Notes under the pieces: generated by a model | The model's database searches: none | Told to the model about the DNA's origin: nothing | What the model saw: the letters and a program-made list of their open reading frames with translations, nothing else | Part shown: positions 52,571 to 61,988 of the stretch, in pieces | Layout: each line of letters opens with the position of its first letter | Position numbering within the stretch: position 1 is the stretch's first letter | Made by a program: the position numbers and the translations under genes | Source: Pseudomonas gingeri | Lineage (GTDB): Bacteria; Pseudomonadota; Gammaproteobacteria; Pseudomonadales; Pseudomonadaceae | Direction of reading: 5' to 3' | Assembly (NCBI RefSeq): GCF_013386165.1 | Contig: NZ_JACAOS010000015.1 | Span: 62,001 to 126,000, forward strand | Length of the DNA: 64,000 nt

Positions 52571-53452
52571 TCAACGGTAGCTCAGGGCATTGAAAATGCG
52601 ACGACGCTCGTCAACGATGGCTTCGCGACCATGCATCACCCGACGGTTGTCGATCATCACCATGTCGTGGTCGCGCCAGCCGACCGGGTAGGTTTCCTGG
52701 GCGGTTACCGCGGCGATCTCCACCAGGAACTCGCCGGGAATCGGCGCCCCGGACACCGTGTCGATCACCGGTACTTCATAGTTGAAGGAAGGGCCGAGGA
52801 TGCTGTTGGCAAAGGCCGGACGCTGACTGAACGCCGAGGTCAGAATCGCCGAGGTGCTGAACGCGTAGTGAATCGAGTCATCGGCCGGATTGAAGGAAAT
52901 CAGCGTCTGCGGGTCATCGCCGACGATCTGCATCAGGTCTCCGATGACCACCGCTGCCGGGTCCGACAGCGTCGACGAATAATGGCAAACCAAGCGGCGC
53001 CATTTATCGCCGGCGACGGTGCGGCTGTAGCGAATCGGGTTTTCCTCGAAGAACGTGCGGCACGCCGGCGACAGCTTCGCCAGGACTTTCTCGCCGTCGC
53101 ACAAGGTGGTTTGCGAGCCCTTGCGCGGGGCTTCCTGGCAATAGAACCAGGTAATGTCCGGCCAGAACGGCGAGTTGCCATTCTCGCAATGCAGGCCGAT
53201 CGCATCGCGACCGGCATCCACCAACTGGGCCGCGCCACCGACCATCGCCCGCGCCGGGTCCAGGCTCAGCCGCGAGCTGTTCAGGCGGACAAAGGCACTG
53301 AAGTCCTCGGCCGTGTGGATGCAGTTACGGAACAGGACGACACCGTAGTGCCCCAGCAAGTCATACAGCTCGGGCTTGCCCAGGCTGGCGAAGTGGCGTG
53401 ACTCGATAATCGAGACGTCGGGATTTTCAGAGTGATAGGCAGGCGAGTTCAT
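52571..53452 (-). CDS. TauD/TfdA-type Fe(II)/2-oxoglutarate oxygenase
   Basis: 293 residues from the ATG at 53452 (AAGGGA nine bases upstream); an ATG at 53461 overlaps that site. Iron ligands: His-x-Glu in GLHCENGNSPFWP near residue 88, and the distal His in DNRRVMHGRE near 273, followed by the Arg for 2-oxoglutarate in RRRIFNALSYR. It probably hydroxylates or desaturates the amino compound or its acyl/adenylated form. It overlaps the ligase gene by 26 bases. Substrate unknown. Confidence 0.87.
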   Translation of the reverse strand: MNSPAYHSENPDVSIIESRHFASLGKPELYDLLGHYGVVLFRNCIHTAEDFSAFVRLNSSRLSLDPARAMVGGAAQLVDAGRDAIGLHCENGNSPFWPDITWFYCQEAPRKGSQTTLCDGEKVLAKLSPACRTFFEENPIRYSRTVAGDKWRRLVCHYSSTLSDPAAVVIGDLMQIVGDDPQTLISFNPADDSIHYAFSTSAILTSAFSQRPAFANSILGPSFNYEVPVIDTVSGAPIPGEFLVEIAAVTAQETYPVGWRDHDMVMIDNRRVMHGREAIVDERRRIFNALSYR

Positions 53453-54992
53453 CAGTTGCATTCCCTTGCAGTTTGGAAAAAACAGTGGCGATATCGGCGC
53501 GCTTCGGGCGGCCGGTGACGGTATAGAGCTGTTCGAGCAGTGGGTCGTCCTTGGTCAGCAACCACAGGCGGCTCGGGCGCTCGATATCGGAGAAACGCCG
53601 GTCCGACCAGCTGGCCAGCTCGGCACGGTCCGGTTGCGCCTCGACACAGAGCAAGGCCACCAGGCCATGGACGTCATCGAAAAACACCGCGGCGTCGCGA
53701 ACACCCGGGTATTCGCGGTATTCCAGCTCCACCTGCTCCGGGCTGACGTTGCGGCCGTTGGGCAGGCAGATCACATTCTTCTTGCGGCCGCGGACATACA
53801 GGTAGCCGTCGGCATCCAGCTCACCGAGGTCGCCGGTGTCCATCCAACCGTCGTCGGACATCGAACAGGCGCTCGGGTCCAGGCCCGAATAACCGCTGAA
53901 CAGCGAGCTGCTCTTGACCTCGATGGTCTGGTCGGCGCCGATCCGCACCTGCACATGGGGCAGCGGCTTGCCGACACTGCCCAGGCGCTGGTGCTGCGCG
54001 GTGTTCATGCTGACCACCGAGGCATTCTCGGAGAGGCCGTAACCCTGGAAGACGGGAATACCGTCCTCGGCCAGAGCATTGAGGATATCGACGCTGACTG
54101 CCGCGCCGCCGCAAGTGATGTGCACGCCCGAGTGCAGGTAGCGCGACAGGCGCTCGCCTTGCTCGTCGCCCTGGGCCAATTGTTCGTAAAAACGATTGAG
54201 CATGACCGGCGGCACCGTCAGGGCGGTGGGTTCGACCCGCAGGATCCAGTCGATCAAACGTTGCGGTGCGGCACCCGGCTCGCCCAGCAGCGGCTCCTGC
54301 TCCGGCAGGAAATACACGGTGCCGCCCGCCAGCAGCGGCAAATAGGCGGCGGTCACCTGCTCCAGCAGCAGGCTCAAAGGCACCAGCGACAGGTAACGAC
54401 GGTGAGCATCGGCCGGCATTCCCTGGCGCAGGGAACCCAACACCGCCCCCACCGCCGCCGTGCTCAGGCGTACGCCCTTGGGCCGGCTGGTGGTGCCCGA
54501 GGTGTGAATGATCTTGCAGATCCAGTCGCTCTCGTCCGGCCCGCGCAGCAGTGGCTGTTCCACGGCCGGTTGGTCGATACGGCGCAGACGGCTCTCGGGG
54601 AAATCCAGACCCCAGCGTTCGCTCAATGTGCGCAACCCGGCGCTGTCCACCAGAAAGCCGTCACAGCGCTCGGCTAGGTGTTCGGCCTGGGACTGGCTGA
54701 ACGCCAGAGGCAAAGGCAATGCGGTGATCCCGGCAAACAGACACGCCAGGTCGGCCACCAGCCAGTCACTGCTGTTGCGCGTGGCAATCCCCAGCACCGC
54801 GCGCTCGCCATGGGCACCGCCTTCGAAACGCTGCTGCAACTCAGCCGCCAGGTTCAGCGCACGGTATTCCAGTTCGCCATAGGTCATGGCCGTCCCGTGC
54901 TCCGGGCCGGCGGCGGCGCAGTCGACGACGCAGACCGTATGGCGATTGACCTGCAAGGCCAGGCGCAAATCAGCAATGAAAGCACGGCTCAT
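53427..54992 (-). CDS. AMP-dependent acyl ligase (adenylation enzyme)
   Basis: 521 residues from the ATG at 54992, which overlaps the stop of the hemolysin-family gene (ATGA). Motifs of adenylate-forming enzymes: HTSGTTSRPKGVRLS (P-loop), GYGLSENASV, DTGDLGEL and, near the end, TVTGRPKRADI with the catalytic Lys. It activates a carboxylic acid as acyl-AMP and passes it to CoA, a carrier or an amine. No carrier protein is fused or nearby. In this operon it could supply the acyl group used by the GNAT-clan protein just upstream. Confidence 0.9.
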   Translation of the reverse strand: MSRAFIADLRLALQVNRHTVCVVDCAAAGPEHGTAMTYGELEYRALNLAAELQQRFEGGAHGERAVLGIATRNSSDWLVADLACLFAGITALPLPLAFSQSQAEHLAERCDGFLVDSAGLRTLSERWGLDFPESRLRRIDQPAVEQPLLRGPDESDWICKIIHTSGTTSRPKGVRLSTAAVGAVLGSLRQGMPADAHRRYLSLVPLSLLLEQVTAAYLPLLAGGTVYFLPEQEPLLGEPGAAPQRLIDWILRVEPTALTVPPVMLNRFYEQLAQGDEQGERLSRYLHSGVHITCGGAAVSVDILNALAEDGIPVFQGYGLSENASVVSMNTAQHQRLGSVGKPLPHVQVRIGADQTIEVKSSSLFSGYSGLDPSACSMSDDGWMDTGDLGELDADGYLYVRGRKKNVICLPNGRNVSPEQVELEYREYPGVRDAAVFFDDVHGLVALLCVEAQPDRAELASWSDRRFSDIERPSRLWLLTKDDPLLEQLYTVTGRPKRADIATVFSKLQGNATDELACLSL

Positions 54993-55606
54993 GGTTGCGC
55001 CCTCACCGGCAAATCGGTCATCGACTGAGTGAACATCGTGTTGAGGGTCAGCGCGGCGAAGCGCGAGCGTTGCGGGTCGACGCGGATAAAGCCGGTAACC
55101 GGCTGTTTCGAGTAGTAGCTGCCCCACTTCTTGCCGCCTTCATCGGCCAGGCGCTGCGGGTCGGCGACGAGCAGCGGTTCGAAGACGATCTGGCAGCTCT
55201 CCATCATTTCCCGGACCCTGGGCGTGACCGTGCACAGCAGGTAGTGGCCGCCCATGCACCAGGCCAGCAGCGGGATCATGTTGACCATGATGATCCCCGC
55301 CGTCAGGTGGTGAGAAACCAAACTGCCAATCTCGGCAATAGTTGACCGATCAATCGATTTTTCAAAGCGACGTGACAGAATCACTTCTATCGGCTCGGGC
55401 AGATACTGCTCGGAAAAAAGTGTGCGGTGATCGCCAAACGTTATACCCGCACAAGAAAGAATGCGTTCGTCAGCGTCTTGGGTGAGCGCAAAATACTGCG
55501 GATTGGGTTCTACCGTTGCTTTATAAGAGCTGCGAAATTTTTCCCTCACAACTTCAGTTGCTTGGGTCCATAAGGGTGTCTGGCCTTCCGTGACACGTAC
55601 CAACAT
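54989..55606 (-). CDS. Thermostable hemolysin family protein
   Basis: 205 residues from the ATG at 55606 with a strong AAGGAGG. Matches the thermostable hemolysin family: ILSCAGITFGDHRTLFSEQYLPEPIEVILS, then IAEIGSLVSHHL and KKWGSYYSKQP. As I recall the family belongs to the acetyltransferase (GNAT) clan, despite its name from Vibrio. It has no signal peptide, so an acyltransferase role inside the cell is more likely than hemolysis. First gene of the six-gene operon. Confidence 0.83.
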   Translation of the reverse strand: MLVRVTEGQTPLWTQATEVVREKFRSSYKATVEPNPQYFALTQDADERILSCAGITFGDHRTLFSEQYLPEPIEVILSRRFEKSIDRSTIAEIGSLVSHHLTAGIIMVNMIPLLAWCMGGHYLLCTVTPRVREMMESCQIVFEPLLVADPQRLADEGGKKWGSYYSKQPVTGFIRVDPQRSRFAALTLNTMFTQSMTDLPVRAQP

Positions 55607-55782
55607 AACGTCCTCCTTGTCCCTGTTTAGGGGTTCTAAAAACACCGGAGCTGCGAATATATGGAGGAGAACTCAAACAGGCTATTTAAAAACTAAAATG
55701 CATCCGCTAATATACAAATATGCCAATTGGCCAGCGTTCAAACAAAAAGTAATATCCTTGGATCTTTATCGAGACGGACTTC

Positions 55783-56703
55783 ATGCTCAATAGCAATTTG
55801 CTGCGAAAGCTGGACATGCAGGACCTCATGGTTTTTGTCGCCATATATGAGCAGAGCAGCGTCACCGAGGTCTCCGAAACCCTCTGCGTCAGCCAGTCCA
55901 CCGTGAGCTACTGCCTGAAAAAGCTGCGTACCAGCTTCGAGGACGAGCTGTTCATCCACACCCGCAACGCCATGTGGCCGACCAGCAAGGCCACCAGCAT
56001 GTACAGCCATGTGGCCAACATCATCAAGAGCATCAACCTCTGTCACTCCGAAGTAAAAACATTCGATCCGGCCAAAAAAGAGATCACTTTTAATATCTGC
56101 GCACCGGAGTATTTCGAGCTACTGATCCTCCCCAGCCTGCTGAAGATTTTTATCAAAAGCAGTTTCCCGGTCATCTTGAATACGCATAAATTCCACAAGG
56201 ATATTCCAGTTGAAAAGTTGGCCGATGGCCGCATTGATCTGGTGATTTGTTCCGGCCCGAATTTTCATCGCGACGCGAAAAACTTCAAATCAAAAATACT
56301 CATGGACGACGATCTGGTGTGCGTGGTCGACAAACACTTTGTGCCCGTGGAAAACAAGTTCAGCCTGGAAACTTTTGTCGCCCGCCAACATATATTTCCC
56401 ACGCCGTGGATGTCCGATACCAATATGGTGGATGGCTGGCTCGGTAAACAGGGTTATACCCGGCAGATTGTGGCGCGCACCAACAGTTATGTCGCGGCAC
56501 TTGAAATGATCACCGGCACCGACCTGGTCCTGACCCTGCCGCGCCGTATCCAGATGTTGATCTGCGACGAGAGCAAATTCGCCTTCTGCAAGCCACCCGC
56601 GGGCTTGCCCAGCTTCACCATGGACATGCTGTGGGATAGGAAAGCCGGCCAGAACAGCGCCAATACCTGGCTGCGCGAACAGATTGCCAAGGTGTGCGCC
56701 TAA
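55783..56703 (+). CDS. LysR-type regulator of the six-gene operon
   Basis: 306 residues. LDMQDLMVFVAIYEQSSVTEVSETLCVSQSTVSYCLKKLRTSFED is the winged helix. The sensor domain is rich in Phe, Ile and Lys and lower in GC than neighbouring genes (for example around 56080-56300), hinting at acquisition by transfer. Divergent from the operon with 176 bases between starts, so it is the likely activator or repressor. Effector unknown. Confidence 0.87.
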   Translation: MLNSNLLRKLDMQDLMVFVAIYEQSSVTEVSETLCVSQSTVSYCLKKLRTSFEDELFIHTRNAMWPTSKATSMYSHVANIIKSINLCHSEVKTFDPAKKEITFNICAPEYFELLILPSLLKIFIKSSFPVILNTHKFHKDIPVEKLADGRIDLVICSGPNFHRDAKNFKSKILMDDDLVCVVDKHFVPVENKFSLETFVARQHIFPTPWMSDTNMVDGWLGKQGYTRQIVARTNSYVAALEMITGTDLVLTLPRRIQMLICDESKFAFCKPPAGLPSFTMDMLWDRKAGQNSANTWLREQIAKVCA

Positions 56704-57370
56704 GAACGGCTCGCACCAAAAAGCTCATTATGAAGTTGCACTGCAAGAGTGATCGGCCACTCGCAAACGATTGCGTCCCCCTCATGCAAAGACCGGTTGG
56801 CCAGCTCGGAAGACCGTCAGACAATATTATGCCAATAATAACTTGGCGTGGAACATGGGGCCGTCTGCCCTCACCCACCAGCCCAATATCCAGTTACATA
56901 CTCTTCAGTATGCTCGCCAGCAACCAGATCACGCCTATCTGTAGGTACTTTCGCGAATGATGGGTGGCATCGGCAATATGTTGACGTCATTATATTGTTG
57001 AGAATATCTTGCAAACACGCTAGCCGATCTTCCTGCCCCTGGAGGAAAATCCGGCTCATGGGCTGGCGAGCTGAAACGAATAACTTCCGCTCACCGAACA
57101 ACTGAACGGCCATGAACACTCCAGTTGAAGCGCGCTATTGCCCGGCTCTGTGCCCATGGACCGCAAGAGCCCTACACCCCCTCGGCGCGCGCCCTTGACA
57201 ACCGTCGGCAAAACACCAAAGCCCGGCCCATTCATCAACGAATAGCCTGCGGACCAGAAACGCTGATTACTCAAGTTTCATTTGGTGGCCACCATCGGAC
57301 AGGCTATCGTAGAACACTAAAGTCCCGTTCCTTTAAAGGGATCTGACACCTGAGGCAACAGGAGATGATT
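56704..57370. other. 667-base intergenic region, no gene recognised
   Basis: Between the LysR and alginate lyase genes. Several short frames exist but none has a family match or good ribosome site. The AT content is variable with a low-GC part around 56820-57010. The end of it holds the AGGAG for the lyase gene. It may be remains of a deleted gene or a long regulated leader. Confidence 0.45.
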
Positions 57371-58177
57371 GTGAGTCCCGGCAAACTGATCAACAGCAAA
57401 TTTATCATCAACTCCATCGCGGCCATCGCCATGACATTCAGTAGCACCTATGCGTTTTCACTCGACGCCAACCAGGCACCGGGCCACAACTTCCCCCTTC
57501 TGATCAGCGCGTACCTTCTCCAGGACTTCAATAGTGCCAATATGCCAGAGGAAGTCCCGATCACTGACAACTTGCAAAACGCCTACTTCTACACAAACTG
57601 CTATAACGCAAACAATTGCCACACCGGTGTACCTGAAGGCGCCATCATCTTCAACACGCCCTCAGGGCTCAAGGCAACCGCCCATAGCGATTACCCACGC
57701 GTTGAGCTGAGGGGCAAGAGAACCTTCACCGTCGGCGGGCCGTTGAGTGCCAGCCAGTCCGGTGAGGTCTATATTGTGCAGAACCCGCAAAGCAAGTCGA
57801 TTATCTTTGCCCAGATTCATGGAGACAAACCCGGCGGCTCCGAGCTGCTCAAACTTCGCTGGAAAGACGGCGCCATTATCGCGGGAACCAAAACAAACTA
57901 TGGCGATAAAGAAAGCCGATCAACCTTGCTATCAGGCATCGCCCTCAACGACAAAATAAATTACACGATAGAAGCCAAAGGGTCCGCTAACGAAATGACC
58001 TTGTTGATTAATGTTTCAGCCGAGGGGAAAACATCGAGCCAAACGCTCAGCTTCCCGAAGTCAGGATGGGACGGTGTGAACTTATACTTCAAAGCCGGAA
58101 ATTATAATCAAACCTCCGACACTGGCGGAGATGCCGCTATTGTGGCGTATGGCGCGCTGAATATTAATAACCCATAA
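57371..58177 (+). CDS. PL7 alginate lyase, secreted
   Basis: 268 residues from GTG 57371, six bases after AGGAG; the ATG at 57365 is too close to that site. A signal peptide ends near residue 27 (TYA-FSLD). The PL7 signatures are all present: PRVELRGK, QIH in IFAQIHGD, and LYFKAGNYNQ near the C-terminus, which contain the catalytic Arg, Gln, His and Tyr. It cleaves alginate by beta-elimination, in the periplasm or outside the cell. It is a lone gene, outside an alg operon. Base composition is lower in GC than its neighbours. Confidence 0.93.
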   Translation: MSPGKLINSKFIINSIAAIAMTFSSTYAFSLDANQAPGHNFPLLISAYLLQDFNSANMPEEVPITDNLQNAYFYTNCYNANNCHTGVPEGAIIFNTPSGLKATAHSDYPRVELRGKRTFTVGGPLSASQSGEVYIVQNPQSKSIIFAQIHGDKPGGSELLKLRWKDGAIIAGTKTNYGDKESRSTLLSGIALNDKINYTIEAKGSANEMTLLINVSAEGKTSSQTLSFPKSGWDGVNLYFKAGNYNQTSDTGGDAAIVAYGALNINNP

Positions 58178-58212
58178 CAACAGACGCCCCCCTGCAATCT
58201 TCTGCCCCCACA

Positions 58213-59034
58213 TCAGCGCAATCTTTTCGAAAAATAGTGGGCCGGCGAATCACCGAAACAGCGGCGGAACATCGCAATGAAGTTGCTGGGGGTGGCGTAC
58301 CCCAGCGCGTCGGCCACCTCAGCCACGGAAACACCGTTGGCGAGCATTTCCAATGCATGGGTCAACCGTGCCTGCTGCCGCCATTGGGCGAAGCTGTTTC
58401 CCGTTTCAGCCAGGAACAGCCGTGACAAGGTGCTGGACGACAACCCGGCCCAGGATGCCCAGGCCTGCAGGGTGCGGGTGTCTTGCGGTTGCTCCAGTAC
58501 CCCATGGGCAATGCGCAACAAGCGTCGATCACTGGGCATGGGCAGATGCAGGGGTTCGTGCGGCGCCTGTCGGATTTCGTCCAGGAGCACCGCAATCATC
58601 CGCTCCTGTGAGGCATGCAACACCTCTTGTGCCGACCAGGACACCGCGCGGCGCACCAGGGCATTCATCAACTCGCTGATGCCAATGACACAAGGCTGAT
58701 CCGGCAGCTCAACGCAGGCCTGTGCAGCGATCAACACCGTCCAGCCACTCATGGCGCCGCTGATGCTGACCTTGTGCGGTTCGTTGCCGGGTATCCAACC
58801 CGCACGGTTGGGCGGCAGCAGCCAGGAACCATGGCTGGTGCGGACGTGGACCAGACCACTCTCGACGCAGAACAACTGGCCGCGCAAGTGATGGTGCCAG
58901 TCATATTCGCGAGTCCCCAGGCGAAACTCGTTGTCCGGGGTGTCCTCCCCTCTCAAGGCGATCAACGCGGGGCCGTCGCTGCGTTCACTGTGGTCCAGCG
59001 CGGGAGCCATGGAGATTTCGGTTGATGCCGACAT
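58213..59034 (-). CDS. AraC family regulator (NimR-like)
   Basis: 273 residues. Cupin-like sensor (YDWHHHLRGQLFCVESGLVHVRTSHGSWLLPPNRAGWIP) followed by an AraC domain with LQAWASWAGLSSSTLSRLFLAETGNSFAQWRQQ and AEVADALGYATPSNFIAMFRRCFG. This is the layout of regulators such as NimR that control a neighbouring efflux gene. Divergent from the EmrAB-type genes with 150 bases between. Confidence 0.88.
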   Translation of the reverse strand: MSASTEISMAPALDHSERSDGPALIALRGEDTPDNEFRLGTREYDWHHHLRGQLFCVESGLVHVRTSHGSWLLPPNRAGWIPGNEPHKVSISGAMSGWTVLIAAQACVELPDQPCVIGISELMNALVRRAVSWSAQEVLHASQERMIAVLLDEIRQAPHEPLHLPMPSDRRLLRIAHGVLEQPQDTRTLQAWASWAGLSSSTLSRLFLAETGNSFAQWRQQARLTHALEMLANGVSVAEVADALGYATPSNFIAMFRRCFGDSPAHYFSKRLR

Positions 59035-59185
59035 GATTCGAATTCAGTATTTTTAGATAAAACAACGTTATCTGCCTTTAGCGAGATCGTCCAACACTGT
59101 CTTCATGGTTTCAACGCCGTTGATGGAGGCTTCCATCCCGGTTCATGCCCATGTCCACGTCAGTCGAACTTGCCAAGGCCCTCCC

Positions 59186-60418
59186 ATGAGCAACACCCAA
59201 CCCATTCCCCCTGCAATACCGGCTACAGAGCACCTCGCCCCGCCAGCCAAAAGCAAACGACCCTGGCTGCTGCGCCTGTTGGTGGTGGTGGTTGTGCTGG
59301 GAGCCATCAGTTGGGGAAGCTGGTACCGCCTGTACGGACGCTGGTACGCAACCACCGACAACGCCTACGCCCAGGGCAATGTCGTGCAGGTTACCCCGCA
59401 GATCCCCGGCACCGTCGTGTCGATTGGCGCCGATGACGGCGATTTGGTCCAAGCCGGCGCGGTGCTGGTGCGCCTGGACCCCAGCGACGGCCAGCTCGCC
59501 CTGGCGAGTGCCGAAGCCAACCTGGCCAGCATCGTGCGCAAGGTCCGTGGCCTCTACAGCAACGTCGATGGCGCCCAGGCCGACTGGGCGGCCCTCGGTG
59601 TGACCGTGGACAAAGCGCGGGCCGACTACGAGCGGCGCAAAATGCTGGCGACCTCGGGGGCGATCCCCGCCGAAGAACTGGCCCATGCCCACGACAGCCT
59701 GCTGGTGGCACAGAGCACAATGCACGCGGCGCGTCAGCGCTACCAGGCGAGCAAGTCACTGGTCGATGACACGGTGCTGACGTCGCACCCCGAGGTACAG
59801 GCGGCGGTCACCACCTTGCGCACGGCGTTCCTCGGCCAGGCACGGGCCACCGTGGTGGCGCCGGTGAGTGGTTATGTCGCCAAGCGCAGCGCCCAGCTCG
59901 GTCAGCGGGTCCAGCCCGGAGAGCCGCTGATGGCAGTGGTCCCGCTGCATCAAGTGTGGATCGAGGCCAACTTCACGGAAATGCAGTTGACCGATATGCG
60001 CATCGGCCAGGCGGTCGAGATCCATGCCGACGTCTATGGCAACACCGTGTGCTACGACGGCCGAGTAGAAAGCCTTGGGATCGGCACCGGCAGCGCCTTC
60101 GCCTTGCTGCCGGCGCAGAACGCAACCGGCAACTGGATCAAGATCGTGCAACGGCTGCCGGTGCGTATCGCCCTGACCCGGCCCGAACAACTGGACAGCC
60201 ATCCGCTGCGCATCGGCTTGTCCACCAGTGTCAGCGTCGATCTGCACGACACCCGCGGCGCGCTCCTGTCGCAACAACCGCCGACCCAGCCGGTGCTCGA
60301 CACCACGGTCTACCGCGACCAGCTGGCCCAGGCCGACGCACTGATCGAGCGCATCATCCAGGCCAATAGCAATAAAACCTCTCACACAGCCGGCGAACGC
60401 GCGCCGGACCACTCATGA
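59186..60418 (+). CDS. EmrA/HlyD-type membrane fusion protein
   Basis: 410 residues from the ATG at 59186. One membrane helix near 30-50, then YATTDNAYAQGNVVQVTPQIPGTVVSIGADDGD (lipoyl-like half), a coiled-coil hairpin, and VWIEANFTEMQLTDMRIGQ in the barrel. Pairs with the EmrB-type pump that begins four bases before its stop. No outer-membrane factor is encoded here, so the pair must use one from elsewhere. Confidence 0.92.
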   Translation: MSNTQPIPPAIPATEHLAPPAKSKRPWLLRLLVVVVVLGAISWGSWYRLYGRWYATTDNAYAQGNVVQVTPQIPGTVVSIGADDGDLVQAGAVLVRLDPSDGQLALASAEANLASIVRKVRGLYSNVDGAQADWAALGVTVDKARADYERRKMLATSGAIPAEELAHAHDSLLVAQSTMHAARQRYQASKSLVDDTVLTSHPEVQAAVTTLRTAFLGQARATVVAPVSGYVAKRSAQLGQRVQPGEPLMAVVPLHQVWIEANFTEMQLTDMRIGQAVEIHADVYGNTVCYDGRVESLGIGTGSAFALLPAQNATGNWIKIVQRLPVRIALTRPEQLDSHPLRIGLSTSVSVDLHDTRGALLSQQPPTQPVLDTTVYRDQLAQADALIERIIQANSNKTSHTAGERAPDHS

Positions 60419-61941
60419 GCCGCCCCGCTCCGGCCGGGGGCTTTCGTCCCGCCAGTGTCGGCTGGGCCAGCGTCGGCCTGGCGCTGGCGGTCTTTATGCA
60501 GGTGCTCGACGGCACCATCGCCAACGTCTCGCTGCCCACCATCGCCGGCAACCTGGGGGTCAGCAGCAGCCAGGGCGCCTGGGTCATCACCAGCTTTGCG
60601 GTCAGCAACGCCATTGCCTTGCCGCTGACCGGTTTTCTCGTCCGGCGCATCGGGCAACTGCGTTTGTTCCTGTGGTCGACGGGACTGTTCACCCTGGCTT
60701 CGCTGTTGTGCGGCCTGGCGCCGAGCATGGGCCTGCTGATCCTCTGTCGCGCACTGCAAGGCGCGGTGGCCGGGCCGATGATCCCGACCACCCAGGCCCT
60801 GATGTTGTCGATCTATCCACCCGAGCGGCGCGGTTTCGCCTTGTCGATGATCGCCATGGTCACCGTGGTCGCACCGATTGCCGGGCCGCTGCTGGGGGGC
60901 TGGATCACCGACAGCTATTCCTGGCGCTGGGCCTTTCTGATCAACATTCCCGTGGGCCTCTTCGCCTGCAGCCTGGTGGCCAGCCAATTACGGGGTCGGC
61001 CGGAGGTCACGGAGCGGGCCAAAGTGGATGTGATTGGGTTGGTGGCGCTGATCGCCGGCGTGGGCGCGTTGCAGATCGTCCTGGACAGGGGCAATGACGC
61101 GGACTGGTTCAACTCACCGCTGATCGTCGCGCTGTCCATCGTCGCGGTGATCGGACTGGTCTTTTTCCTGATCTGGGAACTGACCGAGCGCGAGCCCATC
61201 GTCAATCTGCGGCTACTGCGCCATCGTAACTTTGCGGCCGGTGCACTGGCTCTGGTGTTCGCCTATTCGGCCTTTTATGCGGTCAACGTGATCATGCCGC
61301 TGTGGCTGCAACGCACCCTGGGATACACGCCCATCTGGGCCGGCCTGGCCGTGGCGCCGATGGGTATCATGCCGGTGCTGCTGACCCCATTCATGGGCAA
61401 GTATGCGGCGCGCTTCAATATGCGCCTGCTGGTGTGTGGCGCCTTCGTCTTGCTGGCGAGCGCATCGTTCCTGCGCGCGGGCTTCGTGGTCGAGATCGAC
61501 TTCCAGACCATCGCCCTGATCCAACTGTTGCAGGGCCTCGGCCTGGCGCTGTTCATCATGCCGATCAACGTCATTCTGCTGTCCGACCTGAAGCCGGAAG
61601 AGATTGCCGCCGGATCCGGCTTGTCGACCTTCCTGCGCACCCTGGGCGCGAGCTTGTCGGTCTCCATCACCTCGCTGCTGTGGGACCGGCGCACCACGGA
61701 GCACCACGCTCGGCTGGGTGAGTCGCTGAGTGCCTACGACACCGCGACCCGGCAAGCGGTCTCGGCGCTGGGGCATGGCAATCCGGCGCTCGGTCATGAG
61801 TTGCTGAACCGTATGGTCGATGTCCAGGCGACACAGATCGCCTTCAATGATGTCGCGCTGGTCCTGGGCGCGGCGTTCCTGGTGGCCATCGCCCTGGTGT
61901 GGTTCGCCAAGCCACCGTTCGTCCCGAGGGCCAAGGCATGA
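60415..61941 (+). CDS. EmrB-type DHA2 MFS transporter
   Basis: 508 residues, ATG overlapping the previous stop. About fourteen helices; VFMQVLDGTIANVSLPTIAGNLG is the DHA2 signature, and WVITSFAVSNAIALPLTGFLVRRIG is the motif A region. With the EmrA-type protein it forms a proton-driven exporter of drugs or hydrophobic compounds. Likely induced through the divergent AraC regulator. Confidence 0.94.
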   Translation: MSRPAPAGGFRPASVGWASVGLALAVFMQVLDGTIANVSLPTIAGNLGVSSSQGAWVITSFAVSNAIALPLTGFLVRRIGQLRLFLWSTGLFTLASLLCGLAPSMGLLILCRALQGAVAGPMIPTTQALMLSIYPPERRGFALSMIAMVTVVAPIAGPLLGGWITDSYSWRWAFLINIPVGLFACSLVASQLRGRPEVTERAKVDVIGLVALIAGVGALQIVLDRGNDADWFNSPLIVALSIVAVIGLVFFLIWELTEREPIVNLRLLRHRNFAAGALALVFAYSAFYAVNVIMPLWLQRTLGYTPIWAGLAVAPMGIMPVLLTPFMGKYAARFNMRLLVCGAFVLLASASFLRAGFVVEIDFQTIALIQLLQGLGLALFIMPINVILLSDLKPEEIAAGSGLSTFLRTLGASLSVSITSLLWDRRTTEHHARLGESLSAYDTATRQAVSALGHGNPALGHELLNRMVDVQATQIAFNDVALVLGAAFLVAIALVWFAKPPFVPRAKA

Positions 61942-61988
61942 GCCGTGATCGCCTGCGCCCCCTCAATACCCATCCCTGGAGAACACCC

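Noticed and set aside
51455..53401. 648-residue open frame on the plus strand
   Set aside because: Antisense to the aminotransferase homologue and the oxygenase, both of which have clear motifs.
56694..57105. Short frames of 85-88 residues after the LysR gene
   Set aside because: They overlap each other in different frames, have no ribosome site and no likeness to known families.
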